A stretch of 64,000 bases of DNA from Romboutsia hominis (GCF_900002575.1 NZ_LN650648.1:1713565-1777564); one strand, 5' to 3'; counted from the first letter of the stretch, positions 25,133 through 35,418 are shown. Made by a program: numbers and translations. Notes: generated from the sequence alone by a model not told the origin.

Positions 25133-26428
25133 ATGAATAAAGGATTTAAGAATTTTAAGAAAAAGGCTATAGGTTTGTCTCTTGCACTTTGCTTAACAAT
25201 AGCAAACTTAGGAGTAGCATTTGCTGATGGTTCACGTGTTGTTACACTAGGTGCTAACTTAAACCCTTCTCAAAGAGAACAAATGTTAAAATACTTTGGT
25301 GTTAATGAAAATCAGGCAGTTATAATAGAAGTTAACAACAAGGAAGAAAGAGAATACTTACAAGGAGTTGCAACTGAAGAACAATTAGGTAAAGTTACTA
25401 TGTCTTGTTCTTATGTTGAGCCAACTAAAAAAGGAAATGGAATAAATGTTAAAACTGCAAACTTAACTTGGGTAACTAGTGCAATGATAGCCACTACTTT
25501 ATCTACTGCAGGAATAGAAAATGCTAACGTAATAGCAGCAGCTCCATTCCCTGTATCTGGTACTGGTGCATTAACAGGTGTTATGAAGGCATTTGAGGAT
25601 GCTACAGGTAAGTCACTTTCAGAAGAGAAAAAGGAATTAGCTACAGAAGAGTTAGTTACAACTGGTGATTTAGGTGATTCAATAGGTCAGGATAAAGCTA
25701 CTGGTGTTATAAATGATATAAAAACAGAAATCATAAAAAATAACACTAAGGATACAGTTCAAATTGCTGATACTATAAACAATATAACTAATAACTATAA
25801 TGTTAATCTATCTGATGAGCAATTTAAACAAATAGAATCTTTAATGTCAAAGATAGCTAGCCAAGACTACAATTACAATGACATGAAAGATACTTTAGAA
25901 AATGTATCTAATGTTGTTGAAAATAACTTAAAAGATCTTGGTGAAAGTATACAAAACTCTGGAATACTTGATACTATAAAAGGATGGTTTGAAGGTATTG
26001 GAGATTGGTTTGGTAATTTATTCAGTAAAGATCAAAATAAAGATCTAGGTATACTTGAAAATACTAATGACCAAATGTTAGGTGAAAATGCTACTATAAA
26101 TGCTACAGATGATAAAGCTGTTAATTTACCATCTAGTGAAGAAGTTGAAGGATTCTTTGCTAAAGTATGGAACTGGCTTACAGGATTATTTACATCTGAT
26201 GAAAAAGCTCCAACTAAAGAATCAACGCCAAATAATACAACAACTACAACTGATGGCAGTTCAAATGTAGAAAATACTACTAATGAAGGTAAAGATATAC
26301 CAGTATCAAATGAAGAAAATAATAATTCACAAGATACTACAAATAGTGAGAATAACTCTACTGAAATGCCATCACAAAATACAAACCAAAATGATAGTTC
26401 AAACGCAGAGATACCCCCTGCACAGTAA
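25133..26428 (+). CDS. Secreted DUF1002-domain protein
   Basis: The 431-residue protein starts with a signal peptide (about 1-31, ending NLGVAFADG). A DUF1002 domain follows (about 32-270): VVTLGANLNPSQREQMLKYFG, TANLTWVTSAMIATTLSTAGIENANVIAAAPFPVSGTGALTG in two stretches, and a helical region. Two related amphipathic segments, GWFEGIGDWFGNLFS near 287 and FFAKVWNWLTGLFTSDE near 340, look like membrane-surface helices. The tail is Ser/Thr/Asn/Glu-rich and disordered. The function is unknown. ATG 25133 is chosen for its 10-base distance from AAAGG; upstream in-frame TTG 25115 and ATG 25124 fit less well. Confidence 0.87.
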   Translation: MNKGFKNFKKKAIGLSLALCLTIANLGVAFADGSRVVTLGANLNPSQREQMLKYFGVNENQAVIIEVNNKEEREYLQGVATEEQLGKVTMSCSYVEPTKKGNGINVKTANLTWVTSAMIATTLSTAGIENANVIAAAPFPVSGTGALTGVMKAFEDATGKSLSEEKKELATEELVTTGDLGDSIGQDKATGVINDIKTEIIKNNTKDTVQIADTINNITNNYNVNLSDEQFKQIESLMSKIASQDYNYNDMKDTLENVSNVVENNLKDLGESIQNSGILDTIKGWFEGIGDWFGNLFSKDQNKDLGILENTNDQMLGENATINATDDKAVNLPSSEEVEGFFAKVWNWLTGLFTSDEKAPTKESTPNNTTTTTDGSSNVENTTNEGKDIPVSNEENNNSQDTTNSENNSTEMPSQNTNQNDSSNAEIPPAQ

Positions 26429-26454
26429 AATTAATTAAAAAATGTCTATAAATT

Positions 26455-26489
26455 AAAAGGTATCAGATTAGAATCTGATACCTTTTTTG
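26455..26489 (+). terminator. Terminator after the DUF1002 gene
   Basis: The stem aaaaggtatcagatt / aatctgatacctttt is followed by a T run. Confidence 0.9.
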
Positions 26490-26596
26490 TATTATAATTT
26501 ATTCTTCTATTCACTATATCTTACTCTATCTATTAATGACTCTTTGTTAAATAACTTATTTATAAATTTTCCTATAAATGAACTAAAACATTGCTA

Positions 26597-26880
26597 TTAC
26601 AGGAATTTATAAACTACATAGTACACCCCACTATTTTTCATAACTTTATATACTATATATCCAATAACAATCCCTACACTAAACGATAAAATTAGAGTAA
26701 TAAATGTGTAAAATGACCCTTCTAACTTTAGCATTTTAAGTAATTGTTTATCACTCATGCCTATAGCTTAAAGTATATCTATTTCTCTTTTTCTAGATAT
26801 AATACTAGTTATAATAGTGTTTATAATATTTGCTAAACTTATAGCTTCTATAACACTTAACTTCTTATTATCATTATTTA
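26597..26880 (-). pseudogene. Remnant of an FtsX-like ABC transporter permease (C-terminus only)
   Basis: Minus-strand translation gives DNKKLSVIEAISLANIINT, IITSIISRKREIDIL, a TAA stop, AIGMSDKQLLKMLKLEGSF and a final membrane helix ending VYKFL before TAA at 26597. This is the conserved end of FtsX/MacB-type permeases (SRKRE..LRAIGMS). The first four-fifths of the gene and its ATPase partner are missing. The internal stop falls between RKREIDIL and AIGMS. It is a decayed fragment with no start or ribosome binding site. Confidence 0.8.
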
Positions 26881-27256
26881 TTTAACTTAGTCAATAATTT
26901 AGACAATTTTATGATTTTTCAGATTTTTCACATTTCATTTATTTAGTATATTAATTAATTAAATAAGATATTATATTAATAAAACCATTTATAAACTTTA
27001 ATATTTTTAGTATATACATACTTTTTATTTATATTTTAAGCAGTTTATATGTATTATATTGTCTTTTTAAAGCAATTTTATTATAATTATCTTAAATAAG
27101 AAAGCCTTTTTTAAAATTTTATATTTTATAAATGAAAACTTTCTAAAAGTGCATGTAGAAAGATTTTATCTAATCTAAGCTTTAAAATGATTATAATTTC
27201 TAATGTGCTATGAAAAATAGATAAATGTCATATAATTAAATTAAGGAGATACTATC
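26881..27256. other. Gene-free AT-rich region upstream of aspartate decarboxylase
   Basis: No gene is visible. It probably contains the promoter of the rightward decarboxylase gene. Confidence 0.4.
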
Positions 27257-28882
27257 ATGGAACCGATTAATATTAAGAGACAAGAACTAGAAAACATCTA
27301 TGGAAAAATCAGTCCATTTGAATTTAAAAACAAACTTTTAGAATTAGCAACTAATCCTTCTAAGAAAAGTACACGTACATTACTTGACGCGGGAAGAGGT
27401 AATCCTAACTGGATAGCACATGCTCCTCGTAACGCATTTTTCACTTTTGGGCATTTTGCTATTGAAGAAAGTAAACAAACTTGGAATAATGGACCTTTAT
27501 CTGGTATGCCAAGAAAAAAAGATATATCTAAAAGATTTTTTACATATTTAGATAATAACCCTGATCTTCCAGAAGTAGATTTTCTACGTAAAATGGTTGA
27601 GTTTTGCTTATACGAATTAGGATTTAATTCTGATGATTTTTTACATGAAATAACTGATGCAATAATTGGGGATAACTACCCATTTCCAGATAGAATGCTT
27701 ATTCATATAGAAAAAATAGTTAAGGCTTATTTAACTAAAGAGCTTAAATACGATACTTTAAAAGGTGGAGATTTTGACATTTTTGCTGTTGAGGGTGCTA
27801 CTGCTGCAATGTGTTATGTATTTGACTCATTAATAGCTAATAATCTACTTTTAAAAGGAGATAAAATAGCTATAATGACACCAGTATTTACTCCATATTT
27901 AGAAATACCTCATCTACCAAGATATGAATTTGATGTTGTATATATAAATGCAGATGAGAAAACGCCTGATGGAAAACATACATGGCAATGCACTGATAAA
28001 GAACTTGAAAAGCTTTGTGATAAAGATATAAAAGCTCTATTTGTTGTAAATCCTAGTAATCCACCATCAATGGCTATATCTCCTGAAAGTACTAGTAAAA
28101 TAGTAAATATAGTTAAAAATTATAATCCTGATTTAATGATTATATCTGATGATGTTTATGGAACTTTTGTCCATGGATTTAAGTCTTTAATGTCGGAATT
28201 ACCATACAATACAATAGGTGCTTATTCATATTCTAAATATTTTGGTGTAACAGGTTGGAGATTAGGTACTTTAGCACTGCATCACAACAATGTATTTGAT
28301 AAACTTATAAATGAACTTCCATACTCTATAAGAAAAAGAACTAATAAAAGATATGCTGATATGAATACTAATCCAGAAAAAGTGCCATTTATAGATAGAT
28401 TAGTCGCAGATAGTAGACAAGTTGCACTAAACCATACTGCTGGTCTTTCTACTCCGCAACAAGTTCAAATGGCATTTTTATCATTAGTATCTCTTATGGA
28501 TAATGACGATTCATACAAAAACCTTACAATAGACATATGTAGAACTCGTAAAAAGTTATTATTTGATAGTCTTGGTATGGATTTAGAATTTGATAAAAAT
28601 GATGCATCATACTATACTCAATTTGATGTATTAGATTTAGCTAAAGACTACTATGGAGAAGATTTTTCTTATTACTTAGAGATTAATTACAATCCTGTGG
28701 ATATATTATTTGATTTAGCAGAGGAATCATCAATAGTTTTACTAGGTGGAGGTGGATTTGCTGGACCTAAGTGGTCTATAAGAATATCACTTGCTAATCT
28801 ATTTGATGATGCCTATTCTGAAATAGGTCACTCTCTTAAAAAAGTACTAGATAACTACTTTAATGAATATAAAAAAGCCTAA
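27257..28882 (+). CDS. asdA: Bifunctional aspartate aminotransferase / L-aspartate 4-decarboxylase
   Basis: The 541-residue protein is a large class I aminotransferase-fold enzyme. It has the distinctive N-terminal region of aspartate beta-decarboxylases: RTLLDAGRGNPNWIAHAPR, then TWNNGPLSGMPRKKDIS. Later come FVVNPSNPPSMAIS, ISDDVYGTFV and SYSKYFGVTGWRLG, with the PLP-binding Lys. Its length matches the known enzymes of Pseudomonas, Alcaligenes and clostridia. The reaction makes L-alanine and CO2 from L-aspartate, consuming a proton; paired with an Asp/Ala antiporter (AspT) it can yield proton-motive force. No aspT gene is adjacent. ATG 27257 follows AAGGAG. It is a single gene. Confidence 0.93.
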   Translation: MEPINIKRQELENIYGKISPFEFKNKLLELATNPSKKSTRTLLDAGRGNPNWIAHAPRNAFFTFGHFAIEESKQTWNNGPLSGMPRKKDISKRFFTYLDNNPDLPEVDFLRKMVEFCLYELGFNSDDFLHEITDAIIGDNYPFPDRMLIHIEKIVKAYLTKELKYDTLKGGDFDIFAVEGATAAMCYVFDSLIANNLLLKGDKIAIMTPVFTPYLEIPHLPRYEFDVVYINADEKTPDGKHTWQCTDKELEKLCDKDIKALFVVNPSNPPSMAISPESTSKIVNIVKNYNPDLMIISDDVYGTFVHGFKSLMSELPYNTIGAYSYSKYFGVTGWRLGTLALHHNNVFDKLINELPYSIRKRTNKRYADMNTNPEKVPFIDRLVADSRQVALNHTAGLSTPQQVQMAFLSLVSLMDNDDSYKNLTIDICRTRKKLLFDSLGMDLEFDKNDASYYTQFDVLDLAKDYYGEDFSYYLEINYNPVDILFDLAEESSIVLLGGGGFAGPKWSIRISLANLFDDAYSEIGHSLKKVLDNYFNEYKKA

Positions 28883-28886
28883 AAAT

Positions 28887-28925
28887 AAAAAGAGTAATCT
28901 TAATTTATTAAGATTACTCTTTTTA
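28887..28925. terminator. Bidirectional terminator after asdA
   Basis: The stem aaaaagagtaatctta / taagattactcttttt lies between convergent genes. Confidence 0.92.
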
Positions 28926-28934
28926 TATAATTAT

Positions 28935-30554
28935 TTATACTTCAAATACTTTATTCCATATTAACCTAACTAAAATTACTAAGCCTATTAAATAAGTTAT
29001 TTTTAAAAATATGCTACTACTAAGTAAGAAATGGCCTAATGCTATTACACCAACAAACACCATGGATTTTATCATAGTTCCTATGTTTGATGCTGTATTA
29101 GTGTTTTGATATTCACAAGTAAATGGCATATGCTTTTCATTTAATTTAAAAGTAATCATTGATGATAATACAGTAGCTACAAATACTATTGCTAAATCTA
29201 CTATAACTTTTGGTGATAATATTATTATAAATCCTATACTCATTAATATAAATAAAGGAAGTATTAAAAGATATATACTAGCTTTAAAAGCTGCTGTATA
29301 TATATTTTTCTTATTATTTATCGGAAGTATATCATATACCCAACTAGCTTCATATTCTTTAGAAAATTTCAGAGTTGTTAATATACTTTGGCTCATAAGC
29401 ACAAAAAAGTACATTAATAGATATACTGGCTCAGATCTTAGTTCTGTTAAGAAATTATTATCACTCCTAGAGCTACTAATCATCATTAAAAATGGCATAA
29501 ATGCCCCCATAACTAATGATGGATATACTTTTGTTTTAAACTCTCTATCTTTTTTAAGAATATCATATACAAAGTTAAAGAATGCTCTTTCTTCTTTATC
29601 TTTACATATTAGTTTACTAACTTTTATACTTAATTTTTCTTTAAATTTTTTATTGACATAAGTATTATCATTTAATTTTTGAAGGTTATATTCAAATCTT
29701 GGTATTAGCTTTACATATACGAATATAGATACTATAGGAACTACAATAGCTAATCCACTCATGATTATAATTAAATTATTTACATCTATATTATATAAAA
29801 GATTAAAGCTTGAACCAAACCACATAGGAGGAAGTAGTAGATTCCAAAACTTTGGTTCATATACAAATTGTAAATCTACAAAGGTAAATGCTCTTGCTAC
29901 AACTTGATATCCTAGTATAAATACCAATATAAATAAAGCTTGAAAAGCATTTAAGACATCCTTTAGCCTTTCTCCACTAAATAACTTTAATATGACAAAA
30001 TACATTATGGCAGTAACTATAATCATAAATACATTTATTAAAAATATATTTAGTATAAATAATAATATAAACTTAATACCATATCTAATACTACAAAGTA
30101 TAGCTGCTATACTTATTGATAAGCTAAGTAATGTCATATATATAAATATATGTGTAAATTTAGCTGCATTTAGAGTTTTTACATCTACGCCTTTAGTTTC
30201 TAATATATCTTTATCATTTATATCAAGTATTACACTTGAAAAATCTGATACAAATACACTTAAGATCATAACCATAAAAAAACTAAAATATAAACTCATT
30301 TTTACAATAGGGTTAATATCTAGTGTTATAATAGGTGCTGATGCTAACCCAACAATTGCATATATTATTAAGCTTATATAAAAATTATTTTTATCTTTAC
30401 CTTCTTCATTGCTACTTATATTGCGCTGCCCACGTCTACCATCCATTATAAGTTTATGCTTAACTATAAGTCGCATTAAACTATAATTTACACCAGCTTT
30501 AGTATATAAATATTTAAATATATCTAGTATTTTTAAAATAAAAGAGTCTTTCAT
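28935..30554 (-). CDS. ABC transporter membrane subunit, large (539 aa)
   Basis: The protein has about 12 hydrophobic segments grouped in two halves, with a central polar stretch (about 295-340, rich in Lys/Glu). No ATPase motif is seen. The start codon lies two bases from the end of the ATPase gene, so the two are coupled. Together they form an export-type ABC transporter whose permease is longer than the usual ABC-2 subunit, perhaps two fused units. The substrate is unknown. Confidence 0.85.
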   Translation of the reverse strand: MKDSFILKILDIFKYLYTKAGVNYSLMRLIVKHKLIMDGRRGQRNISSNEEGKDKNNFYISLIIYAIVGLASAPIITLDINPIVKMSLYFSFFMVMILSVFVSDFSSVILDINDKDILETKGVDVKTLNAAKFTHIFIYMTLLSLSISIAAILCSIRYGIKFILLFILNIFLINVFMIIVTAIMYFVILKLFSGERLKDVLNAFQALFILVFILGYQVVARAFTFVDLQFVYEPKFWNLLLPPMWFGSSFNLLYNIDVNNLIIIMSGLAIVVPIVSIFVYVKLIPRFEYNLQKLNDNTYVNKKFKEKLSIKVSKLICKDKEERAFFNFVYDILKKDREFKTKVYPSLVMGAFMPFLMMISSSRSDNNFLTELRSEPVYLLMYFFVLMSQSILTTLKFSKEYEASWVYDILPINNKKNIYTAAFKASIYLLILPLFILMSIGFIIILSPKVIVDLAIVFVATVLSSMITFKLNEKHMPFTCEYQNTNTASNIGTMIKSMVFVGVIALGHFLLSSSIFLKITYLIGLVILVRLIWNKVFEV

Positions 30555-30555
30555 G

Positions 30556-31329
30556 CTACACCTCTTTTAATACTTTTATAAATTCATCAGACAGATTTGA
30601 ATGTTCTTCAAATCCTGTTAGCTGGTTAAATATCTCTTCTAAAGAACCTTCAAAATTAGTATTTTTTATTTGTTCGAAGTTACCATCTGCTACAATATTT
30701 CCTTTATCTAGAAGTATTATTCTATCGCTTATTTTTTCAACAACTTCCATTATGTGAGATGAGTAAAATATAGTCTTTCCTTCTTGCTTTAATTTGTGTA
30801 GTATTTCTTTTATTAAAAGTACACTATTAGCATCAAGTCCACTTAATGGTTCATCTAAAAATAATATGTCTGGATTGTGAAGCATTGAACTTATTATAAC
30901 TACCTTTTGCTTCATTCCTTTTGAAAATGATGATAGTCTAGACTCATAAGCATGTTCTATTTTAAGTATTTCCATAAGCCTTCTAGCTTTTTTATCACTC
31001 TTTTCATAACTTAGCCCATACACTTGGCCAATAAAAGTTAAGTATTCTCTAGCTGTTAAACTTTCATAGACTTTGGCTACTTCAGGAACATAACCTATTT
31101 TATTTTTATATTTATTATTAATATCTTCTATATCATTCCCAAATATATATACGCTACCGCTATATCCCTTAACTAATCCCAGTAGTATTTTTATAGTAGT
31201 ACTTTTACCTGCTCCATTTGATCCTATATACCCTATAATATTTCCCCTATCTATATTTAGATTGATCCCCTTTAAAACTTCTTTTTGACCGTAATTCATC
31301 CTTAGGTCTTTTATTTCTATAACATTCAT
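30556..31329 (-). CDS. ABC transporter ATP-binding protein
   Basis: The 257-residue ATPase has Walker A GYIGSNGAGKSTTIK (about 35-49), signature SSFSKGMKQKVVI, Walker B PDILFLDEPLSGLD and switch SSHIMEVVEKI. It matches the ABC-2/CcmA-like exporters. ATG 31329 follows GGAGGT. It precedes the large permease in a two-gene operon, with no regulator adjacent. Confidence 0.93.
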   Translation of the reverse strand: MNVIEIKDLRMNYGQKEVLKGINLNIDRGNIIGYIGSNGAGKSTTIKILLGLVKGYSGSVYIFGNDIEDINNKYKNKIGYVPEVAKVYESLTAREYLTFIGQVYGLSYEKSDKKARRLMEILKIEHAYESRLSSFSKGMKQKVVIISSMLHNPDILFLDEPLSGLDANSVLLIKEILHKLKQEGKTIFYSSHIMEVVEKISDRIILLDKGNIVADGNFEQIKNTNFEGSLEEIFNQLTGFEEHSNLSDEFIKVLKEV

Positions 31330-31436
31330 ATTCTACCTCCCTGAATACGTTTTACATCTAATTATAACATAGGTATATCTATCTAACAAACTAAGTTAAA
31401 CTCACGATTTTAAAAATATTTAATCTCTTAGTAAAC

Positions 31437-31467
31437 AAAAATACTACCTAATTAGGTAGTATTTTTT
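31437..31467 (-). terminator. Terminator after the SulP gene
   Basis: The stem aatactaccta / taggtagtatt with flanking A and T runs lies just after the SulP stop. Confidence 0.88.
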
Positions 31468-31472
31468 ATAAT

Positions 31473-32777
31473 TTATGCTACATCTTCTATCTCACTATCA
31501 ACTTTATTCTTAAGTACTATGTTAGCTACTATATGTATAGTCATTCCAACTGCTATAGCGATAACTAAGTCAAATACTATAGTTAATATAAATGTAGCTA
31601 AAAGAACTACTACATCTTTTTTAGGTAAGCTCATCATTTCTTTCATTTCTTTCCACTCACCCATATTATAAGATACTATTATTAATATCGCAGATAAAAC
31701 TGTCATAGGTATCATTTTTGCAAGTGGCATTAAAACTACCATTATTAAAAGAAGAGTTATTGCATGTACCATACCTGATATAGGACTTTTCCCACCATTT
31801 TTTACATTCGCTGCTGTTCTTGCTATTGCTCCAGTTGCTGGTATCCCACCAAATAGTGCTGATGCTATGTTTCCAAGTCCTTGTGCTACAAGTTCCATAT
31901 TAGAATCATGTTTGTCATTTATCATATTATCTGATACTACACAAGAAAGAAGTGATTCTATCCCAGCTAATACTGCTATAGTTATAGCTGGTTGTATTAA
32001 GGATACTATTTTATCTATACTAAAACTTGGCACACTTGGCATTGGTATGCTTGCTGATATGTTAGTATATACACTTCCTATAGTGTCTACATTTAAGCTA
32101 AAAACATTTACAACTACTGTTGAAAGTATTAATGCTATTATAGATGCTGGTACAGTTTTATTTATTTTTGGCCAGTATATCATAATTAATATACATGCTA
32201 TACCCACTATGAAAGTCATCATATCAAATGTATTTATATTATGTATGTAGCTTTCTATTTTTCCTATAGCTTCTGCTGGAACATCATTTATTTTAAGACC
32301 TAGTAAATCTTTGATTTGAGTTATAAGTAAAGTTACTGCTATACCACTAGTAAATCCTACTGTAACAGTATGAGGAACATATTCTATAAGATTTCCAAAT
32401 TTTAAAAGACCCATTATTACAAGAAGTATACCTGCCATAATAGTTGCTGTTATAAGACCATCCATACCGTACATTTTCACAATACCATAGACTATTACAA
32501 CAAAGGCTCCTGTTGGCCCTCCAATTTGAACTTTACTTCCTCCAAGGAAAGATATGATAAATCCTGCAAATATTGCAGTAATAAGACCTTTTTCTGGTGA
32601 TACACCTGAAGATATAGCAAGAGCTATTGATAATGGTAATGCTATAATTGCTACTATAAATCCTGCTACTATATCTTTTCTCACTTGCTCACCACTTAAT
32701 TCATTTTGCTTAAACATTGTAAATAACTTTGGCGACATATTCTGTTTTTCCCTCCAATAAATTTCATCCTTATACAT
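31473..32777 (-). CDS. SulP-family inorganic anion transporter
   Basis: The 434-residue membrane protein has the SulP core: DIVAGFIVAIIALPLSIALAI in the first helix, GGSKVQIGGPTGAFVVIVYG in the substrate-binding region, and the later family segments. It has about 11-12 helices. The usual C-terminal STAS domain is missing; the protein ends soon after the last helix (MTIHIVANIVLKNKVDSEIEDVA). It may move sulfate, bicarbonate or another anion. Two starts are possible: ATG 32777 with TAGGAG 4 bases upstream, and ATG 32738 (MSPKLFTMF) with GGAGG 12 bases upstream; the second is closer to the family's usual start. It is a single gene. Confidence 0.9.
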   Translation of the reverse strand: MYKDEIYWREKQNMSPKLFTMFKQNELSGEQVRKDIVAGFIVAIIALPLSIALAISSGVSPEKGLITAIFAGFIISFLGGSKVQIGGPTGAFVVIVYGIVKMYGMDGLITATIMAGILLVIMGLLKFGNLIEYVPHTVTVGFTSGIAVTLLITQIKDLLGLKINDVPAEAIGKIESYIHNINTFDMMTFIVGIACILIMIYWPKINKTVPASIIALILSTVVVNVFSLNVDTIGSVYTNISASIPMPSVPSFSIDKIVSLIQPAITIAVLAGIESLLSCVVSDNMINDKHDSNMELVAQGLGNIASALFGGIPATGAIARTAANVKNGGKSPISGMVHAITLLLIMVVLMPLAKMIPMTVLSAILIIVSYNMGEWKEMKEMMSLPKKDVVVLLATFILTIVFDLVIAIAVGMTIHIVANIVLKNKVDSEIEDVA

Positions 32778-32924
32778 AATACTCCTACTTTACAATAAAG
32801 TCAAAAAAATTTCTTATATTTATTTTAAAAATTTTATACATCCCTATTTATTAGTTTTCAAATTATGTTTTTATAATTTTTAGTGGTATAATATGCTTAT
32901 GATAATTTTGTGGAGGTGTCTATT

Positions 32925-33539
32925 TTGACTAAAATATTTAGACGATTATTTATATTCTTATTCATATTTTTCATATCATCTATAATGATACAGAATATAA
33001 CTATTTTTATAATTCCAATAATTTGTGTTAATCTATTTGCTATATATTATTCTATAAAAGTGCCTATTAATAGAAATCATTCTAAAAAACAAGTTACTCA
33101 TATAATAAATGTTGACTGTAAAGAAATTACAGATTATTCTTTTTTAGCACTTTTACTTATATTTTATATACTACCTGCATTAAATGATTTTAGATTTAGT
33201 ACATTATATAACTTTTTTAATGTTTCTTTTAAGCAACAATTTATATTTTTAAGTTTGTTAACTTTTATATTAATATCTTTACTACTTTTATTTGTGTCTA
33301 TACTTGAACATAATAATACTAAAAATAAAGTATTTGATGAAGGCATAATATTTAATGATGGAGTTTTACATTCTTGGGATGAACTTACTGGTTATAAGTT
33401 TGGTTATTTAGTGGCTGGTTCTAAATATGTAGATCTTACACTATACTATGGTAGTATATCTAAGACTCTTAGAATAAATAAAAAAGACCTTCACATATAT
33501 GAAGATTTAATGAATAAAAAATATTTTAAAATTGCTTAA
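32925..33539 (+). CDS. Membrane protein of unknown function (DUF5673-like C-terminus)
   Basis: TTG 32925 has GGAGGTG 8 bases upstream, giving 204 residues. Two N-terminal helices form a hairpin (about 5-45). A second pair lies near 75-130 (FLALLLIFYILPAL and FIFLSLLTFILISLLLLFV). A soluble beta-rich tail follows (KVFDEGIIFNDGVLHSWDELTGYKFG), which resembles the DUF5673 or PH-like domains at the end of small membrane proteins. It stands alone, with a -10 TATAAT at 32887-32892 but no good -35. The function is unknown. Confidence 0.75.
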   Translation: MTKIFRRLFIFLFIFFISSIMIQNITIFIIPIICVNLFAIYYSIKVPINRNHSKKQVTHIINVDCKEITDYSFLALLLIFYILPALNDFRFSTLYNFFNVSFKQQFIFLSLLTFILISLLLLFVSILEHNNTKNKVFDEGIIFNDGVLHSWDELTGYKFGYLVAGSKYVDLTLYYGSISKTLRINKKDLHIYEDLMNKKYFKIA

Positions 33540-33558
33540 ATTAATGTGTTTTTATATG

Positions 33559-33610
33559 AAAAGAGTACATTCATAGATTTTAATTTTAATCTATGAATGT
33601 ACTCTTTTTC
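33559..33610. terminator. Bidirectional terminator between convergent genes
   Basis: A long perfect stem (21 bp, from aaaagagtacattcatagat) lies between the membrane protein and the sensor kinase genes, with T runs on both strands. Confidence 0.93.
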
Positions 33611-33674
33611 GTTGTTTTAAATAAGTTAGGTTATATTTAAATTTTTAAAGATATACTTCTAAATTAATATTTGC

Positions 33675-34589
33675 TTAATCTTTATCATGTTTTTTAGTAT
33701 TTAAATTTAACTTACAGCTTATTACTAAATCATAATTTCTAAGAGTAGCATTTATATCACCATTCATTTTTTGCATTAAACTTTTGGCTATATAAAGCCC
33801 TAGACCTGTGCTATCATTATTTCTTGTTTTATCTTTTTTGTAAAATCTATTAAACATGTTATCTATATCTTCACTATTAAGATTAGTATTATATTCTATA
33901 AACTTAACTATAGCAAACTCTTTTTCTTTTTTTATTATTATATCTATATCTGACTTAGAATACTTAAGACTATTAGATATTACATTTTCTATAACTCTAG
34001 TAAAAGCATTACTATCTATACTTACAATTATGTCTTTTTCTTCTACATATATATTTGGCTTTATATTTTTATTTGTAAAATCTTCATAGAAACTAGCTAT
34101 TATATTATATATAATATTATTTAAATTATCCTTTTTTATATTCAATTTATAACTATCCAGTTCTATAAGTGATAGTTTAAAAAACTCATCAAGTAATATT
34201 TCAAGTCGCTTTGAACGTTCTTGAATCGTATTTATATATTCATTCTTACTTTCCTCATTTACTTTATCACTCTTTAGCATTTGAACATACCCAAGTATAG
34301 ATGTTAAAGGTGTTCTCAAATCATGAGATATACTTGCTATTGACTGCTTTAAATTTTCTTCTCTTAGTTTTTTATTTATATTTGTAGCTTCTATTATATC
34401 TATTTGATTATTGATATTATAAGCCAACATTTCTAGATCTTTATCTATTAACTTTATATCTATCTTTTTATTAGTTTTATTTTCATTATAGTATTTCAGC
34501 TGTTTTGTAATGTTTCTTATTTCCTTTTTTATAGAAAATAAATAGATGAGTAATATTATAATAATTACTCCAAAGAATATTGCTATCAT
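33675..34589 (-). CDS. Sensor histidine kinase with a single N-terminal helix
   Basis: The 304-residue kinase has one N-terminal membrane helix (about 2-20), a short linker, an H box SISHDLRTPLTSILGY with phospho-accepting His 89, and a HATPase domain: VIENVISNSLKYS (N box), FNRFYKKDKTRNNDSTGLGLYIAKSLM (F and G boxes). No extracellular loop is present, so sensing must happen in the membrane or through the adjacent ABC transporter, as in Bce-type systems. The gene is last in a block of response regulator, ATPase, permease and kinase on the same strand. ATG 34589 lies 31 bases after the permease stop. Confidence 0.93.
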   Translation of the reverse strand: MIAIFFGVIIIILLIYLFSIKKEIRNITKQLKYYNENKTNKKIDIKLIDKDLEMLAYNINNQIDIIEATNINKKLREENLKQSIASISHDLRTPLTSILGYVQMLKSDKVNEESKNEYINTIQERSKRLEILLDEFFKLSLIELDSYKLNIKKDNLNNIIYNIIASFYEDFTNKNIKPNIYVEEKDIIVSIDSNAFTRVIENVISNSLKYSKSDIDIIIKKEKEFAIVKFIEYNTNLNSEDIDNMFNRFYKKDKTRNNDSTGLGLYIAKSLMQKMNGDINATLRNYDLVISCKLNLNTKKHDKD

Positions 34590-34620
34590 AATTTACTCAT
34601 TCTCCTTTTCTATCATAAAT

Positions 34621-35418
34621 TTATTTAATATCTTGTTTATTTATTAATATACATCCAAGTGTAGATGTTATTATTATAACTATTATAGCATTTAATCCTA
34701 AACTTACCATAACCTCATTACTTGGATATTTTCCACAAATATCAAGTAATCCACCATATGGAATATATTTAGTTAGATACAATACATTTTTTTCTGTCAA
34801 AAATGCTGGTAAAAGTAGGATTAATACTCCAAATCCCATAAGTTCTGATTTTATCTTCATTATACTAGCTAAAAGTACATAAAAACTTGTAGATGAGTAT
34901 AATAGTAGCATATATACAGTTAAAAACTTTGATATTTTTAAAATATCAAAATTTCCAAATTCATACATTAATCCGCCTATTAATGTATTGAGTATTATTG
35001 GAAATAAAGCTATAATACTTACCCCTATAAATGAAACTATTAACTTTGATATATATATACTCGTTCTGCTATATCCATAGTTTATCTTATGCATTATAGT
35101 TTTATCTACGTATTCATCTACAACTATATTTCCTACAAAATATACTAAAATCATATACGTAACAGCTGTAAATCCTATTGCTGAGAATAAAAAATCTTGA
35201 GCACTTAAATTTTTTATATTGCTAAAATCATTCATAGTAAATCCATATTTTCTGTTATTTATAAAAGTTACTATTAAGCTAAGAATTTCATCTCCTTGAG
35301 GCTTAAATATGTGAAGACCTAATCCTAATAATAATGGAATTAGGGTTATTAGTAGCATTTTTATAAAAACTTTACTTTTTCTTAGCTTGTACAGTTCTGA
35401 CTTAATTAAATTTTCCAT
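34621..35418 (-). CDS. ABC transporter permease (lantibiotic/bacitracin-resistance type)
   Basis: The 265-residue ABC-2-type permease has six helices and starts with MENLIKSELYKLRKSKVF, the typical opening of lantibiotic-immunity or bacitracin-resistance permeases. It overlaps the ATPase stop by one base (ATGA), so translation is coupled. It belongs with the flanking ATPase, response regulator and kinase. A cell-wall-active peptide substrate is inference from this arrangement. Confidence 0.88.
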   Translation of the reverse strand: MENLIKSELYKLRKSKVFIKMLLITLIPLLLGLGLHIFKPQGDEILSLIVTFINNRKYGFTMNDFSNIKNLSAQDFLFSAIGFTAVTYMILVYFVGNIVVDEYVDKTIMHKINYGYSRTSIYISKLIVSFIGVSIIALFPIILNTLIGGLMYEFGNFDILKISKFLTVYMLLLYSSTSFYVLLASIMKIKSELMGFGVLILLLPAFLTEKNVLYLTKYIPYGGLLDICGKYPSNEVMVSLGLNAIIVIIITSTLGCILINKQDIK

